DNA from: Cereibacter sphaeroides | GTDB lineage: Bacteria > Pseudomonadota > Alphaproteobacteria > Rhodobacterales > Rhodobacteraceae | Reading direction: 5' to 3' | DNA: 64,000 bases | Assembly (NCBI GenBank): GCA_003243455.1 | Contig: QFQS01000001.1 | Span: 496,001 to 560,000 of the forward strand | Shown here: in pieces, positions 17,342 to 26,872 of the stretch | Layout of the letters: each line of letters begins with the position of its first letter | Position numbering within the stretch: position 1 is the first letter of the stretch | Position numbers and translations under genes: made by a program | Notes under the pieces: generated by a model | What the model saw: the letters and a program-made list of their open reading frames with translations, nothing else | Database searches by the model: none | Told to the model about the DNA's origin: nothing

Positions 17342-18529
17342 ATGGAAGCACTTACCTGGGCACAGATTTTCGGTCGCATCGCGGTGCAGTTCATGCCCGT
17401 TTGGATCGCACTGGTCGTGCTTTTCGCCGTCTCGATCTACTTCAAGCGGAAGCTTGGCCTTTACGGCAAGCTGTTCGACAGCCCCATCGGCATGATCGGC
17501 TTTGGCATCGTGATGTTCTGGGTCTTTGCCGCAATCTTCGCGCCGATTATCATGACGCATGACCCGCTGACGCAGGTTTCGGGCATGAAGAACGCCCTGC
17601 CCGGAATGCCGGTCAAGAACGCGGCCGAGGGGCTTTATCCCTACTACCTGCTCGGTGGCGACAACCTTGCGCGCGATGTGTTCAGCCGCATGGTTGCCGG
17701 TTCCACCATCGTGGTGCAGATCGCGCCGCTGGCCACCGCTTTCGCCTTCATGGTCGGCGTCACGCTCGGGCTGCCCGCGGGCTATTATGGCGGCAAGCTG
17801 GACACCTTGCTCAGCTTCATTGCGAACCTGATCCTGGCCTTCCCCGTCATCCTGCTGTTCTACCTGCTGGTCACACCGGAAATCGCGCAATCGGGACTGC
17901 CGCAATACATGGGGATGGTGCTGTTCCTGTTCCCGCTGATCTTCCTCGTCGTGCTGGTGAACTCGCGCTATTATGTAAAGCCGCAACTGCGCAGCCTCGT
18001 CATCGCGGGCATCGTGATCATCGGCGGCTGGATCTACCTGTCGCTTCTGTCCGAACCGGGCAGCAAACTCAACCTCTTGCCAGCCGCGATCGACTTCATC
18101 AGCGTGCCGTCGAACATCCTGATCGTCTTTGTCTCGGTGGTATTCGTGAACGCGCCCACGGTCTACCGTATCATTCGCGGACTGGTTCTCGACATCAAGA
18201 CCCGGGACTATGTCGCAGCCAGCCAGACCCGAGGCGAAGGCCCGTGGTACATCATGCTGTGGGAAATCCTGCCCAACGCTCGCGGCCCGCTGATCGTCGA
18301 TTTCTGTCTTCGGATCGGCTATACGACTATCCTCCTCGGGACTTTGGGGTTCTTCGGCCTAGGTCTATCCTCGGAAAGTCCGGACTGGGGTTCCACGATC
18401 AACGCGGGCCGAAAACTGCTGGCCGCCTTCCCCCATCCCGCAGTGGTTCCCGCGCTGGCGCTGATGAGCCTTGTTCTTGGTCTCAACCTGTTGGCGGACG
18501 GCCTGCGCGAAGAAAGCCTGAAGGACTGA
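17342..18529 (+). CDS. ABC transporter permease, DppC-like, with extra membrane insert
   Basis: 395 residues, about 100 longer than usual DppC. Standard parts are L-G-G-D-N-L-A-R-D-V-F-S-R at about 104-116, the G-L-P-A-G-Y-Y-G-G loop, and the EAA region D-Y-V-A-A-S-Q-T-R-G-E-G-P. The C-terminal F-G-L-G-L-S-S-E-S-P-D-W-G is also family-like. Odd features are an added N-terminal helix (17-35) and a hydrophobic insert at about 176-258 with roughly two extra spans (P-L-I-F-L-V-V-L-V and V-I-I-G-G-W-I-Y-L) between the core helices. Whether this insert defines a transporter subfamily needs alignment. Confidence 0.9.
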   Translation: MEALTWAQIFGRIAVQFMPVWIALVVLFAVSIYFKRKLGLYGKLFDSPIGMIGFGIVMFWVFAAIFAPIIMTHDPLTQVSGMKNALPGMPVKNAAEGLYPYYLLGGDNLARDVFSRMVAGSTIVVQIAPLATAFAFMVGVTLGLPAGYYGGKLDTLLSFIANLILAFPVILLFYLLVTPEIAQSGLPQYMGMVLFLFPLIFLVVLVNSRYYVKPQLRSLVIAGIVIIGGWIYLSLLSEPGSKLNLLPAAIDFISVPSNILIVFVSVVFVNAPTVYRIIRGLVLDIKTRDYVAASQTRGEGPWYIMLWEILPNARGPLIVDFCLRIGYTTILLGTLGFFGLGLSSESPDWGSTINAGRKLLAAFPHPAVVPALALMSLVLGLNLLADGLREESLKD

Positions 18530-18550
18530 TGCCACACGCTACTTTCTTCC

Positions 18551-18593
18551 GTTGAAAAATATCCCGGGGGTCCGGGGGCTGGCCCCCGGTCCC
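18551..18593. repeat. GC-rich hairpin repeat, copy 2 (inverse of copy 1)
   Basis: In the 92-bp gap between the second permease and the ATPase gene is a hairpin CCGGGGGC (18572-18579)/GCCCCCGG (18582-18589) with adjoining TATCCCGGGGGTCC. Its reverse complement shares CCCCCGGACCCCC and then GGG(A)TATTT with the element at 139-187. Unlike copy 1 it lies inside an operon, so strong termination would split the transporter genes. Confidence 0.6.
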
Positions 18594-18621
18594 GCACTCC
18601 AAGCCAAAAGCGAGGCTCGCC

Positions 18622-20706
18622 ATGACCGCCACAGCCACTTGGGATAGTTCCAAACCGATCCTTGAGATCGAAAATCTGTCGATCAGTTTCTTCACCCGGC
18701 TGCGCGAAATCCCGGCGGTCATGGACTTTTCCTGCACCGTCATGCCGGGCGAGGCGATGGGGCTGGTGGGCGAGTCCGGCTGCGGCAAATCGACGGTGGC
18801 CTTGGCCGTCATGCGCTACCTTGGCAAGAACGGCCGGATTACTGGCGGGTCGATCAAGTTCAAGGGTCGCGACCTGACCCGCATGAACGATGAGGAACTG
18901 CGGCAGGTGCGCGGGTCCGAGATCGCGATGATCTATCAGGAACCCATGGCCTCTCTGAACCCGGCGATGAAGATCGGCGCGCAGCTGGCCGAAGTGCCGA
19001 TGATCCACCAAGGGATGGCCAGGGAAGAGGCCTGGAAGCTCGCCCGCCAGATCGTGGCTGACGTGCGCCTGCCCGACCCGGACCGCATCCTGCGTTCCTA
19101 CCCGCACCAGCTTTCCGGCGGCCAGCAGCAGCGCATCGTCATCGCCATGGCGCTGATGTCGAAACCCGCGCTGCTGATCCTGGACGAACCCACGACCGCG
19201 CTTGACGTGACGGTCGAGGCCGGCATTGTCGATCTGGTCAAGGATTTGGGCCACAAATACGGCACCTCCATCCTGTTCATCAGTCATAACCTGGGCCTGA
19301 TCCTGGATGTCTGTGACAGGCTGTGCGTCATGTATTCGGGCGAGGCGGTCGAGACCGGCAATGTGGCCGAGGTGTTCGACCACATGCGCCACCCCTATAC
19401 TCAGGCGCTGTTCCGTTCGATCCCCCTGCCCGGCGCCGACAAGAACAGCCACCCGCTGGTCTCGATCCCCGGCAATTTCCCCTTGCCGCACGAACGCCCG
19501 CCGGGGTGCAATTTCGGTCCGCGCTGCTCCTATTTTCAGGCAGGCCGCTGCGACGCGCAGGAAATCCCGATGTTCCCGGTGGCCGAGCGGCACGAGTCGC
19601 GCTGCCTGCGCTGGCAGGAAATCGACTGGGATGCACCGCCCGCAGTGAAAAAATCCATCGAAAAGACCCCGGTCGGCAACGTCGTGCTGCGCATGGAAGA
19701 CCTGCGCAAGTATTATGAGGTTTCAGGCGGCCTGTTCGGTGGTGGTCTGAAAAAGGTGGTCAAGGCCAACGAGACGCTGAGTTTCGAGGCGCGCGAAGGC
19801 GAGACGCTGGCCATCGTCGGCGAATCCGGCTGCGGCAAGTCCACATTCGCCAAGGTGCTGATGGGGCTGGAAACCGCGACCAGCGGCAAGATCATGCTCT
19901 ACGATCAGGACATCCAGGACACGCCGATCCAAAAGCGGGCCACCGATACGGTGTCTTCGGTTCAGATGGTGTTCCAGAATCCCTTCGACACGCTGAACCC
20001 CTCGATGACCGTAGGGCGGCAGATCATCCGGGCGCTGGAAATCTTTGGCGAGGGCAAGAACGACAAGGAACGCTATGACCGGATGCTGGAACTGCTCGAT
20101 CTGGTCAAGCTGCCCCGCGCCTTTGCCGAACGGATGCCGCGTCAGCTGTCGGGCGGGCAAAAGCAGCGGGTAGGCATCGCCCGTGCCTTCGCCGGCGGCG
20201 CAAAGATCGTCGTCGCGGATGAGCCGGTCTCGGCGCTGGACGTCAGCGTGCAGGCCGCCGTCACCGACCTGCTGATGGACATCCAGCGTGAGAACAAGAC
20301 GACACTGCTGTTCATCAGCCACGACCTGTCCATCGTCCGCTACCTGTCCGACCGCGTGATGGTCATGTATCTGGGCCATGTCGTGGAACTCGGCACCACC
20401 GATCAGGTGTTCCAGCCGCCTTATCATCCCTATACCGAGGCATTGCTATCGGCCGTGCCCATTGCCGATACCCGTGTGGAGAAGAAGCGTATCGTGCTGC
20501 AGGGTGATATCCCCTCGGCCATGAACCCGCCGCCGGGTTGTCCGTTCCAGACGCGCTGCCGCTGGAAAGGCCAGGTCCCGGGTAACTTGTGCGAGACCGA
20601 GATGCCGCCGATGCGAAAGCTTGCGGGTGGTCATCAGGTGAAGTGCCACCTGCCCGATGAGGTTCTGTCGGCAATGGAACCCGTGATCAAGATCGCTGCG
20701 GAATAG
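18622..20706 (+). CDS. fused double ATPase of the peptide-type ABC importer
   Basis: 694 residues with two complete nucleotide-binding domains, equivalent to DppD plus DppF. The first has Walker A G-E-S-G-C-G-K-S at 50-57, signature L-S-G-G-Q-Q-Q-R and Walker B L-L-I-L-D-E-P. The second has Walker A at about 400-407, signature L-S-G-G-Q-K-Q-R and I-V-V-A-D-E-P. Both domains are followed by the oligopeptide-transporter C-terminal region with a Cys cluster (P-P-G-C-N-F-G-P-R-C and P-P-G-C-P-F-Q-T-R-C). It ends the operon and converges with the XRE-cupin regulator, 3 bp apart. Confidence 0.95.
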   Translation: MTATATWDSSKPILEIENLSISFFTRLREIPAVMDFSCTVMPGEAMGLVGESGCGKSTVALAVMRYLGKNGRITGGSIKFKGRDLTRMNDEELRQVRGSEIAMIYQEPMASLNPAMKIGAQLAEVPMIHQGMAREEAWKLARQIVADVRLPDPDRILRSYPHQLSGGQQQRIVIAMALMSKPALLILDEPTTALDVTVEAGIVDLVKDLGHKYGTSILFISHNLGLILDVCDRLCVMYSGEAVETGNVAEVFDHMRHPYTQALFRSIPLPGADKNSHPLVSIPGNFPLPHERPPGCNFGPRCSYFQAGRCDAQEIPMFPVAERHESRCLRWQEIDWDAPPAVKKSIEKTPVGNVVLRMEDLRKYYEVSGGLFGGGLKKVVKANETLSFEAREGETLAIVGESGCGKSTFAKVLMGLETATSGKIMLYDQDIQDTPIQKRATDTVSSVQMVFQNPFDTLNPSMTVGRQIIRALEIFGEGKNDKERYDRMLELLDLVKLPRAFAERMPRQLSGGQKQRVGIARAFAGGAKIVVADEPVSALDVSVQAAVTDLLMDIQRENKTTLLFISHDLSIVRYLSDRVMVMYLGHVVELGTTDQVFQPPYHPYTEALLSAVPIADTRVEKKRIVLQGDIPSAMNPPPGCPFQTRCRWKGQVPGNLCETEMPPMRKLAGGHQVKCHLPDEVLSAMEPVIKIAAE

Positions 20707-20709
20707 CCG

Positions 20710-21333
20710 TCAGGTAAGCGATGTGACCCACAGGATCATCGCATCCTCTGGCGACACCGAGATGACGTTGTGCCCCATGGTCGCGTCGTAATAGGCGCTG
20801 TCGCCACGCTTCATTTCGACGGGTTCGTAGAACTCGGTGTAAAGCCGGATCACGCCGGTCAGAACATACAGGAATTCCTCGCCGTCGTGGCGCACCCAGC
20901 CGTCGAATTCGTCCATCTCGCGGGCGCGTATGCGGGCGCGATAGGGCAGCATCTGCTTGCGCGTCAGTGTCTCGGCCAGAAGCTCATGCTCATAGGTCGC
21001 CGTGGCCTGCGCCTGCCCTTCGCCCATGCGGGTGATCGTGCGCCGCCCCGTCACCTGCGCGCGCGATGGCGGCGTGAAAAGCTGCGGAACCGAGATCGCC
21101 AACCCCTCGGCAAGCTTCTTGAGCGCCTCGTATGTCGGCGACATCTGGCCGTTCTCGATCTTTGACAAGGTGGACCGCGCCAGCCCCGCCTGCGCGCCAG
21201 CCTGTTCCAGCGTCAAGCCGCGCGCCTTGCGCAATTCGCGCACGCGCGCGCCAAGGTTCAGCGGCTCGACAGCCGTGTCCGCGCCGCTTTCGCGGGCCAC
21301 GCGGATCATGCGCGTTGCGTCCGTATTGCCCAT
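20710..21333 (-). CDS. XRE-family regulator with C-terminal cupin
   Basis: 207 residues from the ATG at 21331-21333; the longer upstream frame overlaps the neighbouring region and lacks family similarity. An HTH_3 domain lies at about 27-82 (L-R-K-A-R-G-L-T-L-E-Q-A-G, then L-A-R-S-T-L-S-K-I-E-N-G). A single cupin follows at about 135-205, with H-D-G-E-E-F-L-Y-V-L-T-G and G-D-S-A-Y-Y-D. This architecture is common for regulators of amino-acid, polyamine or amine catabolism. It faces the importer operon tail to tail and could control it; no operator was identified. Confidence 0.88.
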   Translation of the reverse strand: MGNTDATRMIRVARESGADTAVEPLNLGARVRELRKARGLTLEQAGAQAGLARSTLSKIENGQMSPTYEALKKLAEGLAISVPQLFTPPSRAQVTGRRTITRMGEGQAQATATYEHELLAETLTRKQMLPYRARIRAREMDEFDGWVRHDGEEFLYVLTGVIRLYTEFYEPVEMKRGDSAYYDATMGHNVISVSPEDAMILWVTSLT

Positions 21334-21484
21334 GGGCTGTGCATTAAGGCAGGGTCGGCAGTCTTGCAACTGCCAGCTTCCGGGCGTAAGCCCCGATTCA
21401 AACCTTCGCTTTCCGAAAGAGTCCTTATGGGACCGGCATGCCTGTTCGGCCTGCCGCCTCGTTCCTGTCCGCAATGGTTCCCAG

Positions 21485-22126
21485 ATGATAAAGCTTGATA
21501 TCCTGTCCGACCCCATCTGCCCCTGGTGCTATATCGGCAAGGGTCTGCTTGACCGCGCGCTGGAGGGGCGGCCCGATCATCCCTTCACGATCGAGTGGCA
21601 TCCGTTCCAGTTGAACCCGGACATGCGACCCGAAGGATATGATCGCGTCGAGTACCTCGCCGCGCGCTTCGGCGGACAGGACCGCGTTGTCGCCGCGACC
21701 GCTCAGGTCGAAAAGGCGGCAAAGGATGCGGGGCTGGAGATCGACTTTTCCAAGGCTACCCGCATCCCCAACACCCTTGACGCGCACCGCCTGATCCATT
21801 GGGCAGGGCTTGAAGGGCGGCAAGGCGCGGTGGTTTCCGCGCTGTTCCGTGGCTATTTCCGCGAAGGGCGCAACATCGGCGATCAGGCAACACTCGCCGC
21901 AATCGCAGGTGAGGCCGGGATGGACCGTGCCGTCGTTGCACGGCTGCTGGCCTCTGACGCTGACCGATCAGAGACCGAGGCGCGCGATCGTCATGCGCGC
22001 GAGCGTGGCGTGAATGCGGTGCCGACCTACATCATCGACCATCGCTATGCGCTGTCGGGCGCGCAGCAGGTGGCTCTCTGGCAGCAGGTGATCGACGAGA
22101 TCATCGAGAAGGCGAAGAATACATGA
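21485..22126 (+). CDS. DsbA-family oxidoreductase (FrnE-like)
   Basis: 213 residues from the ATG at 21485, giving M-I-K-L-D-I-L-S-D-P-I-C-P-W-C. The C-P-W-C at 12-15 is the redox site and there is no signal peptide, so it acts in the cytosol, unlike true DsbA. The internal helical insertion and the later V-N-A-V-P-T-Y-I-I with cis-Pro fit the FrnE/2-hydroxychromene-2-carboxylate isomerase-like DsbA subfamily. The stop overlaps the start of the efflux gene by 4 bp, so the two are coupled; the physiological substrate is unknown. Confidence 0.9.
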   Translation: MIKLDILSDPICPWCYIGKGLLDRALEGRPDHPFTIEWHPFQLNPDMRPEGYDRVEYLAARFGGQDRVVAATAQVEKAAKDAGLEIDFSKATRIPNTLDAHRLIHWAGLEGRQGAVVSALFRGYFREGRNIGDQATLAAIAGEAGMDRAVVARLLASDADRSETEARDRHARERGVNAVPTYIIDHRYALSGAQQVALWQQVIDEIIEKAKNT

Positions 22127-23358
22127 CCGAGCAGACAAATTACGTGCAACCCGTCGCGCGAGAGGGTCTGCACCAGACCGAGTTCATCGCGCTTGTCGCG
22201 ATGCTGTTCGCGACCATTGCCTTTTCCATCGACTCGATGCTGCCCGCGCTGCCCTCCATCGCGGCGGAGCTGTCACCGACGAACCCGAATGCCGCGCAAC
22301 TCGTCATCACAAGCTTTGTTTTCGGCATGGGGATCGGCACCTTCTTTGCCGGGCCGATTTCGGACGCCTACGGGCGAAAGGCGGTGATCCTTGGCGGTTC
22401 GGCGCTGTATTGCCTGGGCGCTATCGCCGCATGGGCTGCACCCTCGCTTGAACTGGTGCTGGCCGCGCGCGTGTTGCAGGGTCTTGGTGCCGCCGCGCCG
22501 CGTATCGTCTCGCTTGCCATGGTGCGTGACAAGTATTCGGGCCGGGCGATGGCGCAGATCATCAGCTTTGCCATGATCGTCTTCATGCTGGTGCCAGCCT
22601 TGGCACCCGCCATGGGTATGGGCATCATCCACCTGGTGGGCTGGCGCGGGCTGTTTCTCGCCTTCCTGCTTTTCGCCGTGGTCGCCAACCTCTGGCTCGG
22701 CCTGCGCCAGCCCGAGACGCTTCCGCCGGAACGGCGACGCCCGCTGCACTTCGGCACGCTGGCCAGTGCCTTTGTCGAGGTATTCTCGCACCGCACCGTC
22801 CAGATCGCCACTGGTGTCATGGCGCTGTGCTTTGGCATGCTGTTCGGCACAATCTCTTCGATACAGCCGATCTTTGAGCAAAGCTTCGACAAGGGCGATA
22901 CCTTTCCCCTGTGGTTCGCGCTGATCGCTTTGTTCTCGGCGCTGTCGAGTTTCACCAACGCAAGCCTCGTGATGCGGCTTGGGATGCGGCTGCTTATCAC
23001 GACTGCACTGACCGCGATCCTTGTCCTGTCGGCAGTGATGGTGGGCCTGACTTTCAGCGGCCTGCTGCCCCATGCCTGGTATTTCACCGCATTCGTGATC
23101 TGGATGGTCGGCATGTTCTTCATGATGGGCATGGTGATGGGCAACCTGAACGCGCTGGCGATGGAGCCTGTGGGCCACATCGCGGGCATGGCGGCATCGG
23201 CAACCGGCGCCATCTCGACGGTGTTGGGCGTGGCGCTGGCAGCACCGCTTGGTCTGGCCTTCGACGGGACGCCGTTGCCGCTGCTGCTGGGGATACTGGT
23301 GCTGGCAGTTGTCGGTCGGGCATTGATGGCCGTCATGCCGCATCGGGTGGCAACCTGA
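22123..23358 (+). CDS. MFS drug efflux transporter, Bcr/CflA type
   Basis: 411 residues with about 12 transmembrane segments. Family motifs seen are the N-terminal S-I-D-S-M-L-P-A-L-P, the loop G-P-I-S-D-A-Y-G-R-K-A-V (motif A), and R-V-L-Q-G-L-G-A-A-A-P-R. The Bcr/CflA group exports bicyclomycin, sulfonamides, chloramphenicol and similar compounds by proton antiport; the substrate here cannot be assigned. It overlaps the DsbA-like gene by 4 bp and converges on mfd, 4 bp away. Confidence 0.9.
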   Translation: MTEQTNYVQPVAREGLHQTEFIALVAMLFATIAFSIDSMLPALPSIAAELSPTNPNAAQLVITSFVFGMGIGTFFAGPISDAYGRKAVILGGSALYCLGAIAAWAAPSLELVLAARVLQGLGAAAPRIVSLAMVRDKYSGRAMAQIISFAMIVFMLVPALAPAMGMGIIHLVGWRGLFLAFLLFAVVANLWLGLRQPETLPPERRRPLHFGTLASAFVEVFSHRTVQIATGVMALCFGMLFGTISSIQPIFEQSFDKGDTFPLWFALIALFSALSSFTNASLVMRLGMRLLITTALTAILVLSAVMVGLTFSGLLPHAWYFTAFVIWMVGMFFMMGMVMGNLNALAMEPVGHIAGMAASATGAISTVLGVALAAPLGLAFDGTPLPLLLGILVLAVVGRALMAVMPHRVAT

Positions 23359-23362
23359 CGGG

Positions 23363-26300
23363 CTAGAGCGCGGTCTTCTCCGCGCCCCTGCCCTTCACCA
23401 CTTGCTCGGCCAGATCCTTTGCGATGGCGAAGGCGCCCTTGATGCGTTCGCCATCGCTTTTCCAGTCGCGCGGGAGGACGATCTTGTTGCCGCTGACCTT
23501 GGCCCCGGCACTTTGCGCCTTGATGAAGTCGACCAGACCCGCCGGATTGGCGAACTTGTCGTTGTGAAACTGCACCGTCGCGCCCTTTGGCCCGCCATCC
23601 AGGCGTGAAATGCCTGCGCGCTTGCACATTGCCTTGATGCGCACGATCAGAAGCAGGGTGTTGACCTCTTTCGGCACCGGGCCGAAACGGTCGATCAACT
23701 CGGCGGCGAAGCCCTCAAGCTCTACCTTGGTGGTCAGCGCCGACAGGCGGCGATAGAGGCCAAGCCGCAGGTCCAGATCGGGCACATAATCCTCGGGGAT
23801 CAGCACGGGAACGCCCAGATTGATCTGCGGCGACCACTGGTCGTCGCTGGCGGTCAGACCCGCGATCTCGCCCGAGCGTAGCTTGGCGATCGTTTCCTCC
23901 AGCATCGCCTGATACAGTTCATAGCCCACCTCGCGGATATGGCCCGACTGCTCTTCGCCCAGCAGGTTTCCCGCCCCGCGCAGGTCAAGGTCGTGGCTGG
24001 CAAGGTTGAAGCCCGCACCAAGGCTGTCGAGCGAACCCAACAGCCGAAGCCGCTTCACCGCCTGGGGGGTCAGCGGCATGCGCGGCTTCGTGGTCAGGTA
24101 GCAATAGGCGCGGGTCTTGGCCCGGCCTACGCGACCCCTGATCTGGTAAAGCTGGCTCAGGCCGAACATGTCGGCGCGGTGGACGATCATTGTGTTGGCA
24201 GTCGGAATATCCAGACCGGATTCCACGATAGTGGTGGACAGCAGCACATCATACTTGCCGTCGTAGAACTGGTTCATCCGCTCATCCAGATCGCCTGCGG
24301 CCAATTGCCCGTGGGCAATGACATAGCTTACCTCGGGGACATGGGTTTTCAGGAAATCCTCGATGTCCGGCAGGTCTTTGATGCGCGGAACCACGAAAAA
24401 ACTCTGCCCGCCGCGATAGCGTTCGCGCAGCAGCGCCTCGCGCAGTGTCACGGTATCGAATTCCGAAACATATGTTCGTATTGCCAGCCGGTCGACCGGA
24501 GGTGTCGCAATGATCGACAGATCGCGCACGCCGGTCAGGGACAGTTGCAGCGTGCGCGGGATCGGCGTCGCGGTCAGGGTCAGGACGTGAACCTCGGACC
24601 GCATTTCTTTCAGCCGCTCCTTATGAGCGACCCCGAAATGCTGTTCCTCGTCGATAACCAGCAGCCCGAGCGTCTTGAACTTGATCGCCTTGGCCAGCAG
24701 CGCATGGGTGCCGATGCAGATATCGACCGAGCCGTCGGTCAGTCCCGCGCGTGTCAGGTTGGCCTCTTTCGCAGAAACAAAGCGCGACAAGGGTTTGATG
24801 TTGATCGGAAAACCCCGGAAACGCTCGGCAAAGCTGCGATAGTGCTGGCGAGCCAGCAGAGTGGTCGGGCAAACCACCGCGACCTGCATCCCCGCCATGG
24901 CGGCGACGAAAGCCGCACGCATGGCGACCTCAGTCTTGCCGAAGCCGACATCACCCACCACCAGCCGGTCCATCGGGCTGCCCTTTTCCAGATCGGCAAC
25001 CACATCGGAAATCGCGGCAAGCTGATCGTCGGTTTCCTGATAGGGGAAGCGGGCTGCAAACGCCTCCCATATCGCATGCGGGCTTTCCAGGATCGGCGCA
25101 TGCCGCAGCTGTCGTTCGGCCGCGACCCGCATCAGGCGTTCGGCAATCTCGCGGATGCGCTCTTTAAGCTTGGCCTTCTTGGCCTGCCAGGCGCCACCAC
25201 CCAGACGGTCGAGCAGCCCTTCTTCATGGCCGTAGCGGCTGAGCAGTTCGATATTCTCGACCGGCAGATACAGCTTGGCACTTTCGGCATATTCCAGCGC
25301 CAGGCATTCATGCGGCGCGCCAAGTGCCGTGATCGTCTCCAGACCCAGATAACGCCCGACGCCATGTTCAACATGGACCACCAGATCGCCCGGCGTCAGC
25401 GTATTGACCTCGGAGACGAAGTTCTCGGCCTTCCGCTTGCGCCGCGGCTTGGAAATCAGCCGGTCGCCAAGGACGTCCTGTTCCGAGACGACCGCCAACC
25501 CGTCGCTGGTGAAGCCCTGCTCCAGCGCCCAGACGGCAAGGAACAAACCGCCCTTGCCTTCGGGCACATCGCGCATGTCGCGGATTGGGGTCGCGCCGAC
25601 GACCTCCTGATCCTCCATCAGCCCGCGAAGCCGCTCGCGCGCGCCTTCGGACCAGCTGGCGATCACCACCTGGCCGTCGCCGCGCAGCTTGCGCAGATGA
25701 TCGGCCAGCGCCCCGAACAGGCTGACGCTTTCCACCTGCCTCTCGGGCGCAAAGTTGCGTCCTATCCTGCCGCCTGCGTCCAACACGCCAGGTCCGGGGG
25801 CCTGCGGCAGCGGCGACAACTGGATAAGACGGTGAGTGCCGATAGCGGCCTGCCAACCGGCATCGTCCAGATACAGCAGATCCGGCGCGGCGGGCTTATA
25901 GACCGTATCCATCCGCCCCTTGGCCGTCATCGCCTCTCGCCGGGCATCATATTGGTCCACGATCCCGTCCCAGCGGGCGATGCGGGCGTTCGTCACCTGG
26001 TCGTCCAGCATCACCGCGGCATCGGGCAGGTAGTCGAACAGAGTTTCCAGCCGTTCATGGAAGAAGGGCAGCCAGTGCTCCATCCCCTGATGTTTGCGGC
26101 CTGCGCTGACCGCCTCATACAGCGGATCGTCGGTTCCGGCCGCGCCGAATTCGACGCGATAGTTCTGGCGGAAACGGGTGATCGCCGCCTCATCCAGCAT
26201 CACCTCGGACACGGGCGCCAGATCAATCGCGGTCAGCTTTTCGGTGGTGCGCTGGGTTTCGGGGTCGAAACGGCGCGCGCCATCCAGGACATCGCCGAAG

Positions 26301-26827
26301 AAATCGAGCCGCACCGGCCCGCCACGTCCCGGCGGGTAGATATCGACGATCCCGCCCCGGATCGCATAATCCCCTGGCTCTGTCACCGTCGCGACGGGGC
26401 TGAACCCCATGCGCGACAGGAACTGTTTCAGCACGGCTTCATCCACCCGAGACCCGACGCGCGCGCTGAAGGATGCCGCGCGCAAGACCTCTCGGGTGGG
26501 CAATCGCTGCGTGGCGGCGTTCAGTGTGGTCAACAGTATGAACGGCCCGACGATGCCCTGCGCCAGTGCGGCCAGCGTCGCCATCCGCGCTGCCGAAATC
26601 TCTGGGTTGGGCGATATGCGGTCGTAGGGCAGGCAATCCCATGCGGGCAGCGTCAGCACGACCGCATCAGGTGCGAAGAACCGCAGAGCGGTCCGCATAG
26701 CCTCCATCCGCTTGTCGTCGCGCGCAACATGGATCACGGCCTGCCCGCGCGCCAGTTCTCGCGTCAGCAGCCTTGCGTCAAAGCCCTCGGGGGCGCCACC
26801 AAGCAGGATCGGAACAGATGTCAGCAT
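23363..26827 (-). CDS. mfd: transcription-repair coupling factor
   Basis: 1154 residues, the usual size. Mfd pushes stalled RNA polymerase off lesions and recruits UvrA. The N-terminal UvrB-like module (about 1-330) is followed by the RNA-polymerase interaction domain near V-H-V-E-H-G-V-G-R-Y (about 480) and the RecG-like helicase. The helicase carries Walker A G-D-V-G-F-G-K-T near residue 622 and D-E-E-Q-H-F-G near 724; L-T-A-T-P-I-P-R-T-L and Q-I-R-G-R-V-G-R are also present. A C-terminal TRCF domain ends the protein. It is on the minus strand 45 bp after a membrane hypothetical gene. A long open frame on the opposite strand is a GC-rich shadow. Confidence 0.98.
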   Translation of the reverse strand: MLTSVPILLGGAPEGFDARLLTRELARGQAVIHVARDDKRMEAMRTALRFFAPDAVVLTLPAWDCLPYDRISPNPEISAARMATLAALAQGIVGPFILLTTLNAATQRLPTREVLRAASFSARVGSRVDEAVLKQFLSRMGFSPVATVTEPGDYAIRGGIVDIYPPGRGGPVRLDFFGDVLDGARRFDPETQRTTEKLTAIDLAPVSEVMLDEAAITRFRQNYRVEFGAAGTDDPLYEAVSAGRKHQGMEHWLPFFHERLETLFDYLPDAAVMLDDQVTNARIARWDGIVDQYDARREAMTAKGRMDTVYKPAAPDLLYLDDAGWQAAIGTHRLIQLSPLPQAPGPGVLDAGGRIGRNFAPERQVESVSLFGALADHLRKLRGDGQVVIASWSEGARERLRGLMEDQEVVGATPIRDMRDVPEGKGGLFLAVWALEQGFTSDGLAVVSEQDVLGDRLISKPRRKRKAENFVSEVNTLTPGDLVVHVEHGVGRYLGLETITALGAPHECLALEYAESAKLYLPVENIELLSRYGHEEGLLDRLGGGAWQAKKAKLKERIREIAERLMRVAAERQLRHAPILESPHAIWEAFAARFPYQETDDQLAAISDVVADLEKGSPMDRLVVGDVGFGKTEVAMRAAFVAAMAGMQVAVVCPTTLLARQHYRSFAERFRGFPINIKPLSRFVSAKEANLTRAGLTDGSVDICIGTHALLAKAIKFKTLGLLVIDEEQHFGVAHKERLKEMRSEVHVLTLTATPIPRTLQLSLTGVRDLSIIATPPVDRLAIRTYVSEFDTVTLREALLRERYRGGQSFFVVPRIKDLPDIEDFLKTHVPEVSYVIAHGQLAAGDLDERMNQFYDGKYDVLLSTTIVESGLDIPTANTMIVHRADMFGLSQLYQIRGRVGRAKTRAYCYLTTKPRMPLTPQAVKRLRLLGSLDSLGAGFNLASHDLDLRGAGNLLGEEQSGHIREVGYELYQAMLEETIAKLRSGEIAGLTASDDQWSPQINLGVPVLIPEDYVPDLDLRLGLYRRLSALTTKVELEGFAAELIDRFGPVPKEVNTLLLIVRIKAMCKRAGISRLDGGPKGATVQFHNDKFANPAGLVDFIKAQSAGAKVSGNKIVLPRDWKSDGERIKGAFAIAKDLAEQVVKGRGAEKTAL

Positions 26828-26872
26828 TCTGGCTGACCTACCGCAGTCGCCGGCGGTGTCAATCGCCTGATG

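Noticed and set aside
22273..23627. long minus-strand frames opposite the Bcr/CflA gene
   Set aside because: His/Arg/Gln-rich low-complexity translations typical of antisense GC-rich frames; the plus-strand gene has 12 membrane helices.
23939..26836. 965-codon open frame on the plus strand opposite mfd
   Set aside because: Antisense shadow of a GC-rich gene; the product is Arg/Gln/His-rich without domains, while the minus strand encodes full-length Mfd.
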